Shown here: positions 1 to 9,669 of the stretch, piece after piece
Layout of the letters: each line of letters starts with the position of its first letter
How positions within the stretch are numbered: the first letter of the stretch is position 1
DNA from: an uncultured Rhodospirillales bacterium
GTDB taxonomy: Bacteria > Pseudomonadota > Alphaproteobacteria > ATCC43930 > CGMCC-115725
NCBI GenBank assembly: GCA_903822185.1
Contig: CAIJOA010000011.1
Span: 496,001 to 560,000 of the forward strand
Reading direction: 5' to 3'
DNA length: 64,000 nt
Position numbers and translations under genes: made by a program
The notes under the pieces: model-generated
The model's input: only the letters and a program-made list of their open reading frames with translations
Database searches by the model: none
Told to the model about the DNA's origin: nothing

Positions 1-574
1 GCGGCGTCAGTGTCACGGTCTCGATGATCTGGAATGCCTCGCTCTCGCCGGGACGTTGCGCCGCCAGTTCGGTCGATGCCGTGTTGAGAGCAGGTTCGTT
101 GAAGCGATGGAAAACGCGCGGCGCCGTATCCTGCGCCACCAACGTCTCGATATTGATGTCGCGCGGACGCATTCGATTGAAGATCGCCATCGAGCCTGGG
201 GTCGCATCGATATTGATCCCGCGCCAACCGCGCCGGTACAGCAGAAACGTATTCGAGTGGCGCGAGGGATGATGCGCGCCGACATCGACGTAAAAACCCG
301 GCCCCCGGTCCCCGATCAAACGCGCGAAGACGAGATCTTCTCCTTCTTGTCCGTATGATTCCTGTGCATGCCCCGTCTCATTGGCCTCATCGAGAACCTG
401 GTGCAATTGCGCGGTCGCGACCGGTGAGAGGTGGCGCGCGACATCAGGGGCAACCAGCACGCGGCAAGCGAGACGCGCCGCCAGACCAGGGAAAAGGCCG
501 GCGATGATTTTATCGACCAACCCTCGCGCGGTTGATTTGGCAAGCACGGCAAATCGATTGCGATGATGGTTCAT
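1..574 (-). CDS. FkbM-family methyltransferase (3' end beyond window)
   Basis: This is a SAM-dependent methyltransferase of the FkbM type, which usually O-methylates sugars or other small substrates of surface glycans. Translating the minus strand from the ATG at 574 gives 191 codons with no stop before the window edge, so the C-terminus is missing. After a roughly 70-residue N-terminal region come SYGQEGEDLVFARL and then GFYVDVGAHHPSRHSNTFLLY, the characteristic FkbM motif I that binds SAM, followed by GWRGINIDA, where the acidic residue would contact the SAM ribose. It is 88 bases downstream of the glycosyltransferase at 663-1856 on the same strand, which fits glycan decoration. The family assignment is firm; the substrate is unknown. 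Confidence 0.85.
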   Translation of the reverse strand, partial: MNHHRNRFAVLAKSTARGLVDKIIAGLFPGLAARLACRVLVAPDVARHLSPVATAQLHQVLDEANETGHAQESYGQEGEDLVFARLIGDRGPGFYVDVGAHHPSRHSNTFLLYRRGWRGINIDATPGSMAIFNRMRPRDINIETLVAQDTAPRVFHRFNEPALNTASTELAAQRPGESEAFQIIETVTLTP

Positions 575-662
575 AGGCCGATATGACAGGAAGGACGGCG
601 GGAATGGGAAGCCGCGGCAAAACTACAAATTCCCCCGGAAAAAACAACAGAACCGGCATTCG

Positions 663-1856
663 TCATGATCCGAACACACGCTCAAATATGGCGAGGAGTT
701 CGCCCATACGTTTTTCGTAGTTATGGTCGTTATGGAAACGCACCCGCCCTGCCATGGCGATTTTCTCGCGTGCGCCGTCGTTGCGCGAGAAGTAGCGCAC
801 CAGATCAATGCATTCCTCGGTCGATCGATAGGCGACGACCTCTTTGCCCGGCTCGAACAGATCGGCCAGATTTTCTTTCCAATCGGTAATGAGGCACGCG
901 CCCATCCCCGTCGCCTCGAACAACCGCATATTGTTGGCGTAATTTTCCGAGATATCGATATGCCGGTTCAATGTCAGTTGCGAGCAACGCAGAATCTGGA
1001 ACATCGCCGGCCCCCACGCACCGCCGTGATGTCCCTTGCGTAAGAGGCTTTCGACCGGCAACCGATCAGCCCCGTCTCCCCAAATCGCCAGATCGACATT
1101 GGCGGCGACCGTTTCGAGAAAGGTCAATCGTTCGCGATGCACCGGCGAAATACTGCCGACGAACGACAACGGAATGTCGTTCCCGATGTTTGGAATACTG
1201 CGCCAGACGCCCGGCTCGAAGGCGAGTGGAAGATATTCCGCCTTCAGCCCCTCGCGGCGAAACGCCGTCACGAAATTCGGTAACGACGAGATGAGGAGGT
1301 CATAGGCCTGCCAGTTGATCGCCGGGTTTCGGGGGGCGGCGATCTGCCCGACGAGAACGCAGCCCGAAGGCATCAGATCACGCAGGAGATCGGCCGATAT
1401 TTCGCTGGGATCGTGATTGTACAGAATGGTCGGCTGAAACGCCGCAATCTGCGCTTTGAGAATTGTCGCAAACCGGGGGTGACGCGGGTCGAGCCGCACC
1501 AAGCGCGGGCGGATCCTTGGTGGTGCCCAAGGTAGCACCGCGCGCATCCACCAGCCGTTACTGCCCTGACCCGCCCCCGCCATCCAGGCTTCCTGTAGGG
1601 GCCGGTTATTGACGTGAATATCGATGGCTTCCTGTCCCAGACGGCGCATCGGCGCCGACATGAAATCGGCCGTGCCGAAGAGGCTTTCGTTGCGGCTACC
1701 CATCTGCGCCGCATCGTCGCGCAGCGCGAGGCCCGGAGATCGAGCGTAGTGCGCGGCCAGAAAGCTCGGATAATCGGTATTCAGGAAGAGGATGCGGCGC
1801 GCCAACAGCGGTTCTTTCGGGATATCCGCGGGACCGAAATTGAAAAGTTCGGCCAT
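663..1856 (-). CDS. CgeB-like glycosyltransferase
   Basis: A 397-residue protein that looks like a GT-B glycosyltransferase of the CgeB / glycosyl-transferase-group-1 type. The N-terminal half has a Rossmann-like strand (RRILFLNTDYPSFL) and a central ILYNHDP segment. The C-terminal half carries a nucleotide-sugar-binding signature of the kind LFEATGMGACLITDWKENL followed by LFEPGKEVVAY, typical of CgeB-like proteins where the E would bind the donor. It starts at the ATG at 1856 and is divergent from legB across 200 bases. Together with the FkbM gene downstream it probably extends or decorates a surface glycan. Donor and acceptor cannot be told from sequence. Confidence 0.75.
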   Translation of the reverse strand: MAELFNFGPADIPKEPLLARRILFLNTDYPSFLAAHYARSPGLALRDDAAQMGSRNESLFGTADFMSAPMRRLGQEAIDIHVNNRPLQEAWMAGAGQGSNGWWMRAVLPWAPPRIRPRLVRLDPRHPRFATILKAQIAAFQPTILYNHDPSEISADLLRDLMPSGCVLVGQIAAPRNPAINWQAYDLLISSLPNFVTAFRREGLKAEYLPLAFEPGVWRSIPNIGNDIPLSFVGSISPVHRERLTFLETVAANVDLAIWGDGADRLPVESLLRKGHHGGAWGPAMFQILRCSQLTLNRHIDISENYANNMRLFEATGMGACLITDWKENLADLFEPGKEVVAYRSTEECIDLVRYFSRNDGAREKIAMAGRVRFHNDHNYEKRMGELLAIFERVFGS

Positions 1857-2056
1857 AGTCTTTATGGATCAAGACCATAGCAGAATTCACCATCCGAAAA
1901 CAGGACCAGCGTCCAAATCGCGATTGACGCGCCGATAGCGGACGTGGATACCAAGCGGACAATAACGATGCTGCGTAATATGATCCGAATCGATATCGGC
2001 CTCTCACAGGGCGCCGTCCGCGACGGCAGCACCTCCAACTCCGTGATTTCCGAGTC

Positions 2057-3097
2057 ATGATCAATATCGATTTATCGCGCGAAGCAACTGTTCTTCGCGG
2101 CAAGCGCGTCCTCGTCACCGGCGCTGACGGTTTCATCGGATCGCATCTGACCGAGGCGCTGGTCCGCGCGGGCATCAACGTCCGCGCCTTTGTCTTCTAC
2201 AACGCCTTCAATTCCTGGGGCTGGCTGGACACGGCCGATCGGGACATCCGCGACTCACTCGACGTATTTGCCGGCGATGTGCGCGATCAAGGCGGCGTAC
2301 GCGCGGCGATGCGGGATTGCGACGTCGTACTTCATCTCGCGGCGCTGATTTCGATCCCGTTCTCCTATCATTCGCCCGAAGCCTTCGTCGATACCAACAT
2401 CAAGGGCACGCTCAACGTCCTGGAAGCGGCACGGGCGCTTGGCACCGAAAGGGTCGTCGTCACCTCGACGAGCGAGGTTTACGGCACCGCGCAGGTCGTG
2501 CCGATCACCGAGGCGCATCCGCTACAGGGCCAGTCGCCTTATGCTGCGACGAAGATCGGCGCCGATCAGATTGCCCTATCGTATCATCGCGCCTTCGGCA
2601 CACCTGTCGTTGTTCTGCGGCCGTTCAACACCTATGGCCCACGGCAGTCGGCACGCGCGGTTATTCCCACGGTCATCACCCAGCTTCTGGCCGGCGAGCG
2701 GCGTATCAAATTGGGTGCGACTCATCCGACACGCGATTTCTCGTTCGTCGCCGATACCGTACGGGGTTTTTCCCGTGCGGCGGTGGCCGAGAATATTTTC
2801 GGCGAGGTGATCAATGTCGGTTCGGGCTTCGAAATTTCGGTCGCAGAAACCGTCACCGCCATCGCCGAGGCGATCGGCGTCGAAGCGGAGATCGTGACCG
2901 ACGATATCCGTCTCCGCCCGGCGGCGAGCGAAGTTGAACGGCTATTCGCCGGCATCGAAAAGGCTGGCGAAAAGCTTCAGTGGCAGCCGCTTTATGGCAA
3001 ACGCGACGGCATGATCCGGGGTTTGCGTGAAACCATCGCCTGGTTCTCCGACCCCGCAAATCTCGCGCGTTACAAGCACGATCGCTATAATATCTGA
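2057..3097 (+). CDS. legB: NAD-dependent 4,6-dehydratase, LegB type
   Basis: A short-chain dehydrogenase/reductase of the extended type (346 aa) that should convert an NDP-N-acetylglucosamine to its 4-keto-6-deoxy form, the first step towards legionaminic acid. Visible features are the NAD-binding GADGFIGSHL near residue 25, the STSEVYG strand carrying the catalytic serine/threonine region, and the active-site YAATK. It is followed after 3 bases by a LegC-type aminotransferase and then a hydrolysing 2-epimerase, the order legB-legC-legG known from Campylobacter and Legionella. Whether the nucleotide is UDP or GDP is not decidable here. It is distinct from the PseB-type dehydratase at 24.5 kb. 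Confidence 0.85.
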   Translation: MINIDLSREATVLRGKRVLVTGADGFIGSHLTEALVRAGINVRAFVFYNAFNSWGWLDTADRDIRDSLDVFAGDVRDQGGVRAAMRDCDVVLHLAALISIPFSYHSPEAFVDTNIKGTLNVLEAARALGTERVVVTSTSEVYGTAQVVPITEAHPLQGQSPYAATKIGADQIALSYHRAFGTPVVVLRPFNTYGPRQSARAVIPTVITQLLAGERRIKLGATHPTRDFSFVADTVRGFSRAAVAENIFGEVINVGSGFEISVAETVTAIAEAIGVEAEIVTDDIRLRPAASEVERLFAGIEKAGEKLQWQPLYGKRDGMIRGLRETIAWFSDPANLARYKHDRYNI

Positions 3098-3100
3098 CGT

Positions 3101-4300
3101 ATGTCAGGCATGTCTTCGATCCCCTCAACGCCGGTTCTCGATCCGCAAGAAATCGTCCGGCGCATCCGCGCGGCGCTTCCCGCCGAGGTGACGCGCGCCG
3201 CGCTGCACGAGCCGCGTTTTCTCGGCAATGAAAAGCGCTATCTCGCCGATTGCATCGATACCGGATGGGTTTCCTACGCCGGCAGCTATGTCGATCGTTT
3301 CGAGCAGGATCTTGCCGCGGTTTGCGGGGTCGAACACGCCGTCGCCGTGACCAGCGGCACCGTCGCGCTTCAGGTCGCGTTGCACGCCGCCGGTGTCGGC
3401 TCCGGCGACGAAGTGCTCGTACCGGCCCTCACCTTCGTCGCAACCGCCAATGCAATCGTTCACGCCGGGGGTATCCCCCATTTTGTCGATGCCGACGAAG
3501 CGACTCTCGGCATCGATCCGACCGCGCTCAAGACTCATCTCGCGGAAATGGCGATACGGCGCGACGGGAAGCTTTATAACCGTATCACCGGCAACCGAAT
3601 CGCCGCCTTGCTGCCCGTTCATGTCTTCGGCCATCCGGCAGATATGGATACGATCAAGAGCCTCGCAGCCGATCACGGCCTGACCGTCATCGAGGACGCC
3701 ACCGAGGCGCTCGGCAGTTTCTATAAGGACCGGCCTTGCGGTTCACTATCCCCGATCGCCACGCTTAGTTTCAACGGCAATAAACTGGTGACGACCGGCG
3801 GCGGCGGCGCGATCCTGACCGATGACGCAGCGATGGCGAAGCGTCTTCGCCACCTGACCACGACCGCGAAGCAGCCGCATCGCTGGGCTTTCGTTCATGA
3901 TGAAGTCGCCTGGAACTTCCGCCTGCCCAACATCAATGCTGCGGTGGGCGTCGCCCAATTGGAACGCCTCTCGCCGATGCTGGAAGCAAAACGCATTCTG
4001 TGGCAGCGCTATGCCGATGCGTTCGCGGATCTTCGGGGATTGCATGTGTTCAAGGACGCGCCGTTCGCGCGGAGCAATCACTGGCTGGTCTCGCTGATCC
4101 TCGACCAGGACCATGCCCATCTGCTTGAGCCGATCCTGACGGCGACCAACGATGCCGGCCTGTCGACGCGGCCGACCTGGACGCCGATGCATCAATTGGC
4201 GATGTATCGCGATCATCCGCGTGCGTCCCTGCCTGTCACGGAAAGCCTGGCGCAGCGTATCGTTAGTCTGCCGTCCAGTCCCTTTCTGGCCGCGCCGTGA
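3101..4300 (+). CDS. legC: PLP-dependent aminotransferase, LegC type
   Basis: A DegT/DnrJ/EryC1/StrS-family aminotransferase (399 aa) that would add the C4 amino group to the 4-keto sugar made by LegB. The PLP lysine is K228 in SFNGNKLVTTGGGG, and the PLP-ring aspartate is D199 in VIEDATEA. The N-terminus (IRAALP...LHEPRFLGNEKRYLADC...GWVS) matches the LegC branch rather than PseC. It starts 3 bases after legB; an alternative ATG lies at 3110. Its stop overlaps the GTG start of the next gene in a GTGA. One of four DegT-family paralogues in the window, each in a different sugar context. Confidence 0.85.
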   Translation: MSGMSSIPSTPVLDPQEIVRRIRAALPAEVTRAALHEPRFLGNEKRYLADCIDTGWVSYAGSYVDRFEQDLAAVCGVEHAVAVTSGTVALQVALHAAGVGSGDEVLVPALTFVATANAIVHAGGIPHFVDADEATLGIDPTALKTHLAEMAIRRDGKLYNRITGNRIAALLPVHVFGHPADMDTIKSLAADHGLTVIEDATEALGSFYKDRPCGSLSPIATLSFNGNKLVTTGGGGAILTDDAAMAKRLRHLTTTAKQPHRWAFVHDEVAWNFRLPNINAAVGVAQLERLSPMLEAKRILWQRYADAFADLRGLHVFKDAPFARSNHWLVSLILDQDHAHLLEPILTATNDAGLSTRPTWTPMHQLAMYRDHPRASLPVTESLAQRIVSLPSSPFLAAP

Positions 4301-5457
4301 TCCGGCCTCTGACGATCTGCGCCGTCTCAGGCAGTCGGGCCGATTACGGCCTGTTGGTATCGCCGCTGCGGGCCATTCTGAAAGACCCGGCTTTTCGGCT
4401 TCAGCTTGTCCTGACCGGCCAGCATCTCGTGACCTCAGCGGGCGATACCGCCGCCCAGGTGCGGCGCGACGGGTTCGACATCGCGGCGACGATCGACCTC
4501 GGCCTCGGCGATGACAGCGCTGCCGGCGTAACGGTTTCGGCGGCTCGAGCGCTCGAAGGAATGGCCGGCACGCTGAAGGCGCTCAATCCCGACATCCTGC
4601 TGCTGCTCGGCGACCGCTACGAAATCCTGTGCTGCGCCATCGCGGCGACGATCGCGCGTATTCCAATTGCGCATATCGCCGGCGGCGATGTCACCGACGG
4701 GGCGATCGACGATTCCTTCCGCCACGCGGTGACCAAGATGGCGCAAATCCATTTCGTCACCGATGAAGCCGCCGCGCGGCGCGTACGGCAACTCGGCGAA
4801 GAGGAAAGCCGCATCCATCTTGTCGGCAGTCCCGGCCTCGACCTGGTGCGCCAAACAAAAGTTCCGTCACGCAAGAGTTTCTTCACCCGGATCGGCGCCG
4901 CCGACACCGGCAGCCCGCTTTTCCTCGTCACTTTCCATCCAGCGACCCGGGCTGGCAACAGCCTTGAACAACTGGAACATCTTCTGGAAGCGTTGACCTG
5001 CTTTGGCGACTCAACCCAGCTTTTTACCGGATCGAACGCGGATCCCGAAGGACGCCGGATCGAAGAACGAATCAAATCGTTTGTCGCCGCGCACGAAAAC
5101 GCGCATTTCGTTTCGTCACTGGGCGCCGAGCATTATTTCGCAGCGCTCAGCTATGCGAATGTGGTTATCGGCAATTCATCGAGCGGCATCTATGAAGCGC
5201 CCACCTTTGGCGTGCCGACCGTCAATATTGGTGACCGCCAGAAAGGCCGGTCGATGGCCCGCTCGATCATCGAAGCGTCCCTGGAATCCGACGCCATCAT
5301 CGCGGCGATCAACGCCGCCTTGGCTGGCGGACGGCGGCCGACCGTCAATCCTTACGGGGATGGCCATGCCAGCGAGAAGATTGTCGCCGTGTTAAAAGCC
5401 ATCGACGATCCGGCACGGCTTCTCACCAAGCATTTCGTCGATCGAGAAGGCATCTAA
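4297..5457 (+). CDS. legG: Hydrolysing UDP-sugar 2-epimerase, LegG/NeuC type
   Basis: A 386-residue GT-B-fold hydrolysing 2-epimerase that releases NDP and inverts C2, giving the free 6-deoxy diacetamido mannose used by the LegI/NeuB synthase. Family signatures are SGSRADYGLL at the N-terminus, LLLGDRYE around residue 105, HIAGGD, DDSFRHAVTKMA and a late GNSSSGIYEAP that holds the nucleotide. The GTG start overlaps the legC stop, implying translational coupling. Against plain NeuC, the adjacent legB and legC favour a bacillosamine-type substrate. It ends 24 bases before the convergent ABC exporter gene with no obvious terminator. Confidence 0.83.
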   Translation: MIRPLTICAVSGSRADYGLLVSPLRAILKDPAFRLQLVLTGQHLVTSAGDTAAQVRRDGFDIAATIDLGLGDDSAAGVTVSAARALEGMAGTLKALNPDILLLLGDRYEILCCAIAATIARIPIAHIAGGDVTDGAIDDSFRHAVTKMAQIHFVTDEAAARRVRQLGEEESRIHLVGSPGLDLVRQTKVPSRKSFFTRIGAADTGSPLFLVTFHPATRAGNSLEQLEHLLEALTCFGDSTQLFTGSNADPEGRRIEERIKSFVAAHENAHFVSSLGAEHYFAALSYANVVIGNSSSGIYEAPTFGVPTVNIGDRQKGRSMARSIIEASLESDAIIAAINAALAGGRRPTVNPYGDGHASEKIVAVLKAIDDPARLLTKHFVDREGI

Positions 5458-5481
5458 ACCGCGCCCGCTGATGCACATCAG

Positions 5482-7260
5482 CTATAAAGCGGCGAGTTTC
5501 GCGAAGCCCGGAGAGCTACACAATAACTCGTCGAAGCTGCCGCTGGCAACGATCTTCCCATTGTCGATGTAATGCAGAATATCGCATTTTCGGACTGTAC
5601 TCAGTCGATGGGCAATGACGATAAGAGTCTTTTTCCGGCTGAGATTTTCAATAGCGGAGGTAATTTCCCGCTCAGTGTTATTGTCCAACGCGGCCGTTGC
5701 TTCGTCCATGATCAGAACCTCGGGATCTTCGTATAGGGCGCGCGCGATACCAATTCGTTGGCGTTGTCCGCCCGACAACCGTACGCCGCGTTCTCCAATC
5801 TCCGTATCGAGACCCTGAGGCAACGCATCGACAAATTCTTCGAGTTGCGCAAAATCCAAAGCCTTGCGCACGCGCGCATCGTCTATCTCGGCATCGACTA
5901 TGCCGAACGCCACGTTCCGGCGGACCGAGTCATCCGTCAAATAAACGCTCTGAGGAATATAGCCAATATTTCTCTGCCACGAACGGATGGCCGTCCGAAT
6001 CTCAACGCTGTCGACGAAAATATTTCCCTGATAGGGCTCGAGCAATCCGATCAGCACATCGACCAGCGTCGATTTTCCCGCGCCGGATTCACCGATCAAT
6101 CCGACCGACATCCCCCGCTTTATTTCGAGCGACATTTCATTCAGCGAAGGCTTGCCGGCTCCCGGATAGGTATAGGAAAGCCGCTCGATCCGCAGGGTAT
6201 CGCTGAATGGCAGGCGAGTGGCGCTCCGGGCTTCAACGATCGACGGCGCGGATAATAATTCCGGGCGGACAATATCCAACGCGCGCTTGTGATACCGAAT
6301 AAACGTTACGAGACTCATGATGCGACTCACCGAAGGCATGAGACGTACCGCGGCGACCGCGAACAGCGTCAATGTTGGGAGAATGGACTGTATCGACCGC
6401 GGCTGATTGACCATGACGATGACCAAGGCGGTCATCGCGAAAATGGCGAGCGTCTCGATAAATAACCGCGGCGCCTGATTGGCGATCTGAATGAATCCCA
6501 ACGATTTTACGAATTGCTGACTGTGCCGCGAATAAGCATCGATGAAAAAAGATTCCCGGCCAAGAACCTTGGTTTCCTTGACCGCACCCAGGCCCTGATT
6601 GACCCACTTGATCATATCTTTGCCGTGCTGCCGTTGCTCATTTCCGTGGCGCGCGAGCGAATGCCGCAAAATACGATAAAAGCCAAAAACGGCGAGACCG
6701 AGAACGCCCAACGACACCAACGAGGTCATCGGATCGACGACAAGAAGCAGTATGGCGACGCACCCGACCAACATGCATTCCGTCGCCAGATTCATCAACG
6801 GCATAACCAAATTGGTTATGATCGTTGCCGTCTCCGATCCAATATTATGCAGCAGATCGGCGGTGTTGTGATTGAAATGAAACGTGACCGGCTTTCGGAG
6901 ATAGACTTCGAAAAGCCCACAGCCTAGCCGAGACATTTTCCGGTAGGTAAACGAGGTCTGCACGAATTGCAGACCCAGTAAATAAAAATTCTTCAGCAGA
7001 AAAAGAAGTGCAAGTCCGACGCACGCGGCGACAATGAGCTGCTTACCGCCGCCGATGCCCAGCAAATCGAAAACACCGGACAAGAAACGGTTGGCGCGAA
7101 CGCGATCAGGCTCGCCGAGCACAGCGACGAAAGCGGGAATCGCTCCGATACCGGCAGCCTCGATAAGAGCGCCGCCCGCCATCATCAACCAGATCGTGAG
7201 AAGCCGCCGCTTTTCCTGCGGGGAAAACAAGTCGAGAAGATGAGTGATAAAGAGACGCAT
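5482..7260 (-). CDS. ABC exporter, MsbA/PglK-like glycan flippase candidate
   Basis: A half-size ABC exporter (592 aa) with an N-terminal six-helix membrane domain (about residues 15-330) fused to a nucleotide-binding domain. Walker A is GESGAGKST near residue 390, the signature LSGGQRQR near 495, Walker B plus catalytic glutamate IMDEATAALD near 519, and the switch histidine in AHRLSTV. Such proteins flip lipid-linked oligosaccharides (PglK) or lipid A (MsbA). It is the last gene of a tight minus-strand operon (2-base gap to the gene upstream) that begins with a nonulosonate synthase, so export of a lipid-linked glycan is the best guess. Substrate is inference only. Confidence 0.8.
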   Translation of the reverse strand: MRLFITHLLDLFSPQEKRRLLTIWLMMAGGALIEAAGIGAIPAFVAVLGEPDRVRANRFLSGVFDLLGIGGGKQLIVAACVGLALLFLLKNFYLLGLQFVQTSFTYRKMSRLGCGLFEVYLRKPVTFHFNHNTADLLHNIGSETATIITNLVMPLMNLATECMLVGCVAILLLVVDPMTSLVSLGVLGLAVFGFYRILRHSLARHGNEQRQHGKDMIKWVNQGLGAVKETKVLGRESFFIDAYSRHSQQFVKSLGFIQIANQAPRLFIETLAIFAMTALVIVMVNQPRSIQSILPTLTLFAVAAVRLMPSVSRIMSLVTFIRYHKRALDIVRPELLSAPSIVEARSATRLPFSDTLRIERLSYTYPGAGKPSLNEMSLEIKRGMSVGLIGESGAGKSTLVDVLIGLLEPYQGNIFVDSVEIRTAIRSWQRNIGYIPQSVYLTDDSVRRNVAFGIVDAEIDDARVRKALDFAQLEEFVDALPQGLDTEIGERGVRLSGGQRQRIGIARALYEDPEVLIMDEATAALDNNTEREITSAIENLSRKKTLIVIAHRLSTVRKCDILHYIDNGKIVASGSFDELLCSSPGFAKLAAL

Positions 7261-7262
7261 TT

Positions 7263-8798
7263 TCAGAGCGGGTTTACGTGATTTCGGCTGAACCCGATAT
7301 CTTCGATTTTATGCAGCAACGCCGAGGTCAAATTGGCGACATTCTCGTCGTCGCTAACCATTGACGCCTCGCGCCGATTGCCCTGCGCGTAGCCCCGAAT
7401 GGCCGTTTCCTCGATCGCCTTGAAAAATAGGCGCAGATCCTCGATCCGAGGAAAAAATCCGTTGTGAAACACCGCGTCGATCGCCGCGCGACAACTCGCC
7501 AGGTCATCGACCGGCAAGACGCCGGGCGCATATTGATAAACATGGTGACCAAACATGAGATATGGCTTTTGTCGAAAAAGCGCTTCCCACCCCGCCGCTC
7601 CCGTAGCCGTCGATATCGCGGCGCAATTCTTCATGAGAGCGTAGGTACTCGTACCGCGCGGAACGAGGCGCACATTCGGGACATCCAGTAAGTCCTGGTA
7701 GAACACGCGGGAACGGCTGACGACACCGTATTTATCCTGCATCGGATGTTCTTTAACATAGATCAGAACATCCGGCGGCGCGGCCGCCGCGAGAAGCTGC
7801 ACCATCAGTTGTTGCTCGACGAACGCGCCGCCCATCGGACAAGTCGTGCATTCGGGCTGTAGATGCAAAGGTACGTAGATAAAGCGGCGCGTCATATCGA
7901 CGGGGTGGGCTTGCTCGTTATAGAAAGCGACCACGTCGCGAAATTCGTTATCCTGCTCTTGCCATTCGCGCCTGAACCTGAGTTTACCGATCCAGTAATC
8001 GGCTTTGACGCCCTTGAGAAGAATCGACGGCGACTTGGCGATCCGGCGAATCTTTTGCAACCATCCTTCCTGTTCGCGATCGAACGGCCGCTTCCAGATC
8101 GGATTTTTCATATAAAACGGCGTCTGATCCGATTGGATATCAGTCATTTTTTGAAACTGCCGCTCCGACCATTCGGCGAGGACCACGCGAGACCGCTCTT
8201 CCGGTGAAACTTGTTCACAAAGCTGCTTGAACCGAACGGCGAGATCGGGCGCGGGATCGTCGATGTCCTGCGTGAGAAATGACGTATCCATCCAAAGCGA
8301 CTGGCAGGAAAAAACCAACGTCGGGATATTCTTCAATTTGCACAGAACATAGACGATATAGTCGAACGATCCGTGCGGAATTCCCGAAAACAAAGTCAAA
8401 TTGATCTGATTGCGATCCAGACAATCGGCCCAATACCGGACATGTTTCAGATAAAGGGCCTTCCGCTCCGCATAGGGGAGCGGCGCCCAAATATCATTAC
8501 GATCAAACATGCGCATGACGGTCGACTCACAATGCGCCAAGGCATCGAGCAGCTTCTCATCGAGAGGCGCTAGCTTATTCCAATCGACTTTATAGTCGCC
8601 TTTCTGGACATCGATATAGAAATGGCCCTTACCCGCGATCTTTCGACCAAGATCGCGCGGTTCATCATAATAATACTCGCAATAGGTAACATTGAACGTT
8701 TCAAGGATCGGCCTAACAGCACGATGCGTCACTTCATCCGTGAACCCGAAATAGAGTAGACGCAGCGGGCTCGATGCGCGGTCGTTGATGTTATCCAT
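7263..8798 (-). CDS. Capsule-type polysaccharide biosynthesis protein
   Basis: A 511-residue cytoplasmic protein resembling capsule-synthesis (KpsC/KpsS-like, GT-B) proteins. The N-terminal half has an RLLYFGFTDEVTHRAV strand and a long helical region. The C-terminal half has YVPLHLQPE...CPMGG and VLIYVKEHPMQ, the K/R-EHP block seen in this group, and later STATGAAGWEALFRQKPYLMFG, like the GTAGWEA donor-site segment of these transferases. It sits between a methyltransferase and the ABC exporter in the operon headed by neuB. The KpsC/S group uses CMP-activated ulosonic acids, so this is a plausible transferase for the CMP-nonulosonate made by the same operon; that role is inferred. Confidence 0.65.
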   Translation of the reverse strand: MDNINDRASSPLRLLYFGFTDEVTHRAVRPILETFNVTYCEYYYDEPRDLGRKIAGKGHFYIDVQKGDYKVDWNKLAPLDEKLLDALAHCESTVMRMFDRNDIWAPLPYAERKALYLKHVRYWADCLDRNQINLTLFSGIPHGSFDYIVYVLCKLKNIPTLVFSCQSLWMDTSFLTQDIDDPAPDLAVRFKQLCEQVSPEERSRVVLAEWSERQFQKMTDIQSDQTPFYMKNPIWKRPFDREQEGWLQKIRRIAKSPSILLKGVKADYWIGKLRFRREWQEQDNEFRDVVAFYNEQAHPVDMTRRFIYVPLHLQPECTTCPMGGAFVEQQLMVQLLAAAAPPDVLIYVKEHPMQDKYGVVSRSRVFYQDLLDVPNVRLVPRGTSTYALMKNCAAISTATGAAGWEALFRQKPYLMFGHHVYQYAPGVLPVDDLASCRAAIDAVFHNGFFPRIEDLRLFFKAIEETAIRGYAQGNRREASMVSDDENVANLTSALLHKIEDIGFSRNHVNPL

Positions 8799-8804
8799 GA
8801 GAGA

Positions 8805-9638
8805 TCAATGTGCCGGTTTGCGGGCGACGACGATGAGATATTCGGATTTTGCCGGATCGAATTCCGCGCCGTCATAACCGCCCATGAATTGGAAATCGGC
8901 GAATCCCACGTCACGAAGCAAGACCTCAAGCATCGGCCGCGTATATGCGATTTCCATGTCAGCCTTACGCCGCTCTGCTCCATCACGGCGCAAATAAATC
9001 GTCTCGCTGAGAATCAGATTCTTTGTCCGATTCCGTGTTTGGCGATACAGCGCGAATTTGAATGCATTCGTCTCCGGCAGTTCAATCCATAGCTGCCGTT
9101 GATCCTCATGCATCGCGGCAAAGACCTTTTCCTGATTATGGATCTCGATAACGATGGAGCCGCCTGGCCGCAGGGCATCAAACGCCAGATCGACGAGGCG
9201 TTGTGGATAGGCTGCGTTTTCCGGACCGATGAGGCTGAACGTATTGTCGATACAGACGAAGATGTCTTTTGATTTTGGCTCATGCTTTATTTGCGCAAAA
9301 TCGGCGCAATGATTGACGATGTTCTGAAAGTCTTTGTCTTCACGCCAGCGTTCGGCAAATCGGTGGCGGCTTTCCGAGAGTTCGATGGCAACGCCGCTCT
9401 TGAGCATTCCCAGATTCGACAGTGAATAAAGCAGCGCCGAACTGCCGGCGCCGACTTCGACGACATCGACCGGCACCGTCGCACCGCACCCCGTCAGAAG
9501 AAACTCTGCGCGCAAACCACAGAAGGCAAGGCGCTCTCGACGGTAACTATCCATTTCCTCGACGCTGCGATAATTATCGGGCGCTTCAACTTGATCATAT
9601 GACGAGAAATTTTTGTTCTCGTTCCAATCGATCGTCAT
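8805..9638 (-). CDS. Class I SAM-dependent methyltransferase
   Basis: A 277-residue protein with a Rossmann methyltransferase core. SAM motif I is VDVVEVGAGSSALLYSL around residues 58-74, with an acidic residue two strands on (VAIELSESRH), followed by DIFVCIDNTFSLI as motif II/post-II and LRPGGSIVIEIH as motif III. It lies in the middle of the minus-strand nonulosonate operon, 6 bases upstream of the capsule-type gene. It probably methylates the sugar or a nearby glycan position. The acceptor atom (O or N) cannot be told. Confidence 0.78.
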   Translation of the reverse strand: MTIDWNENKNFSSYDQVEAPDNYRSVEEMDSYRRERLAFCGLRAEFLLTGCGATVPVDVVEVGAGSSALLYSLSNLGMLKSGVAIELSESRHRFAERWREDKDFQNIVNHCADFAQIKHEPKSKDIFVCIDNTFSLIGPENAAYPQRLVDLAFDALRPGGSIVIEIHNQEKVFAAMHEDQRQLWIELPETNAFKFALYRQTRNRTKNLILSETIYLRRDGAERRKADMEIAYTRPMLEVLLRDVGFADFQFMGGYDGAEFDPAKSEYLIVVARKPAH

Positions 9639-9669
9639 GATTTTTGCCTTGTCACTACTTGGTCGCAGC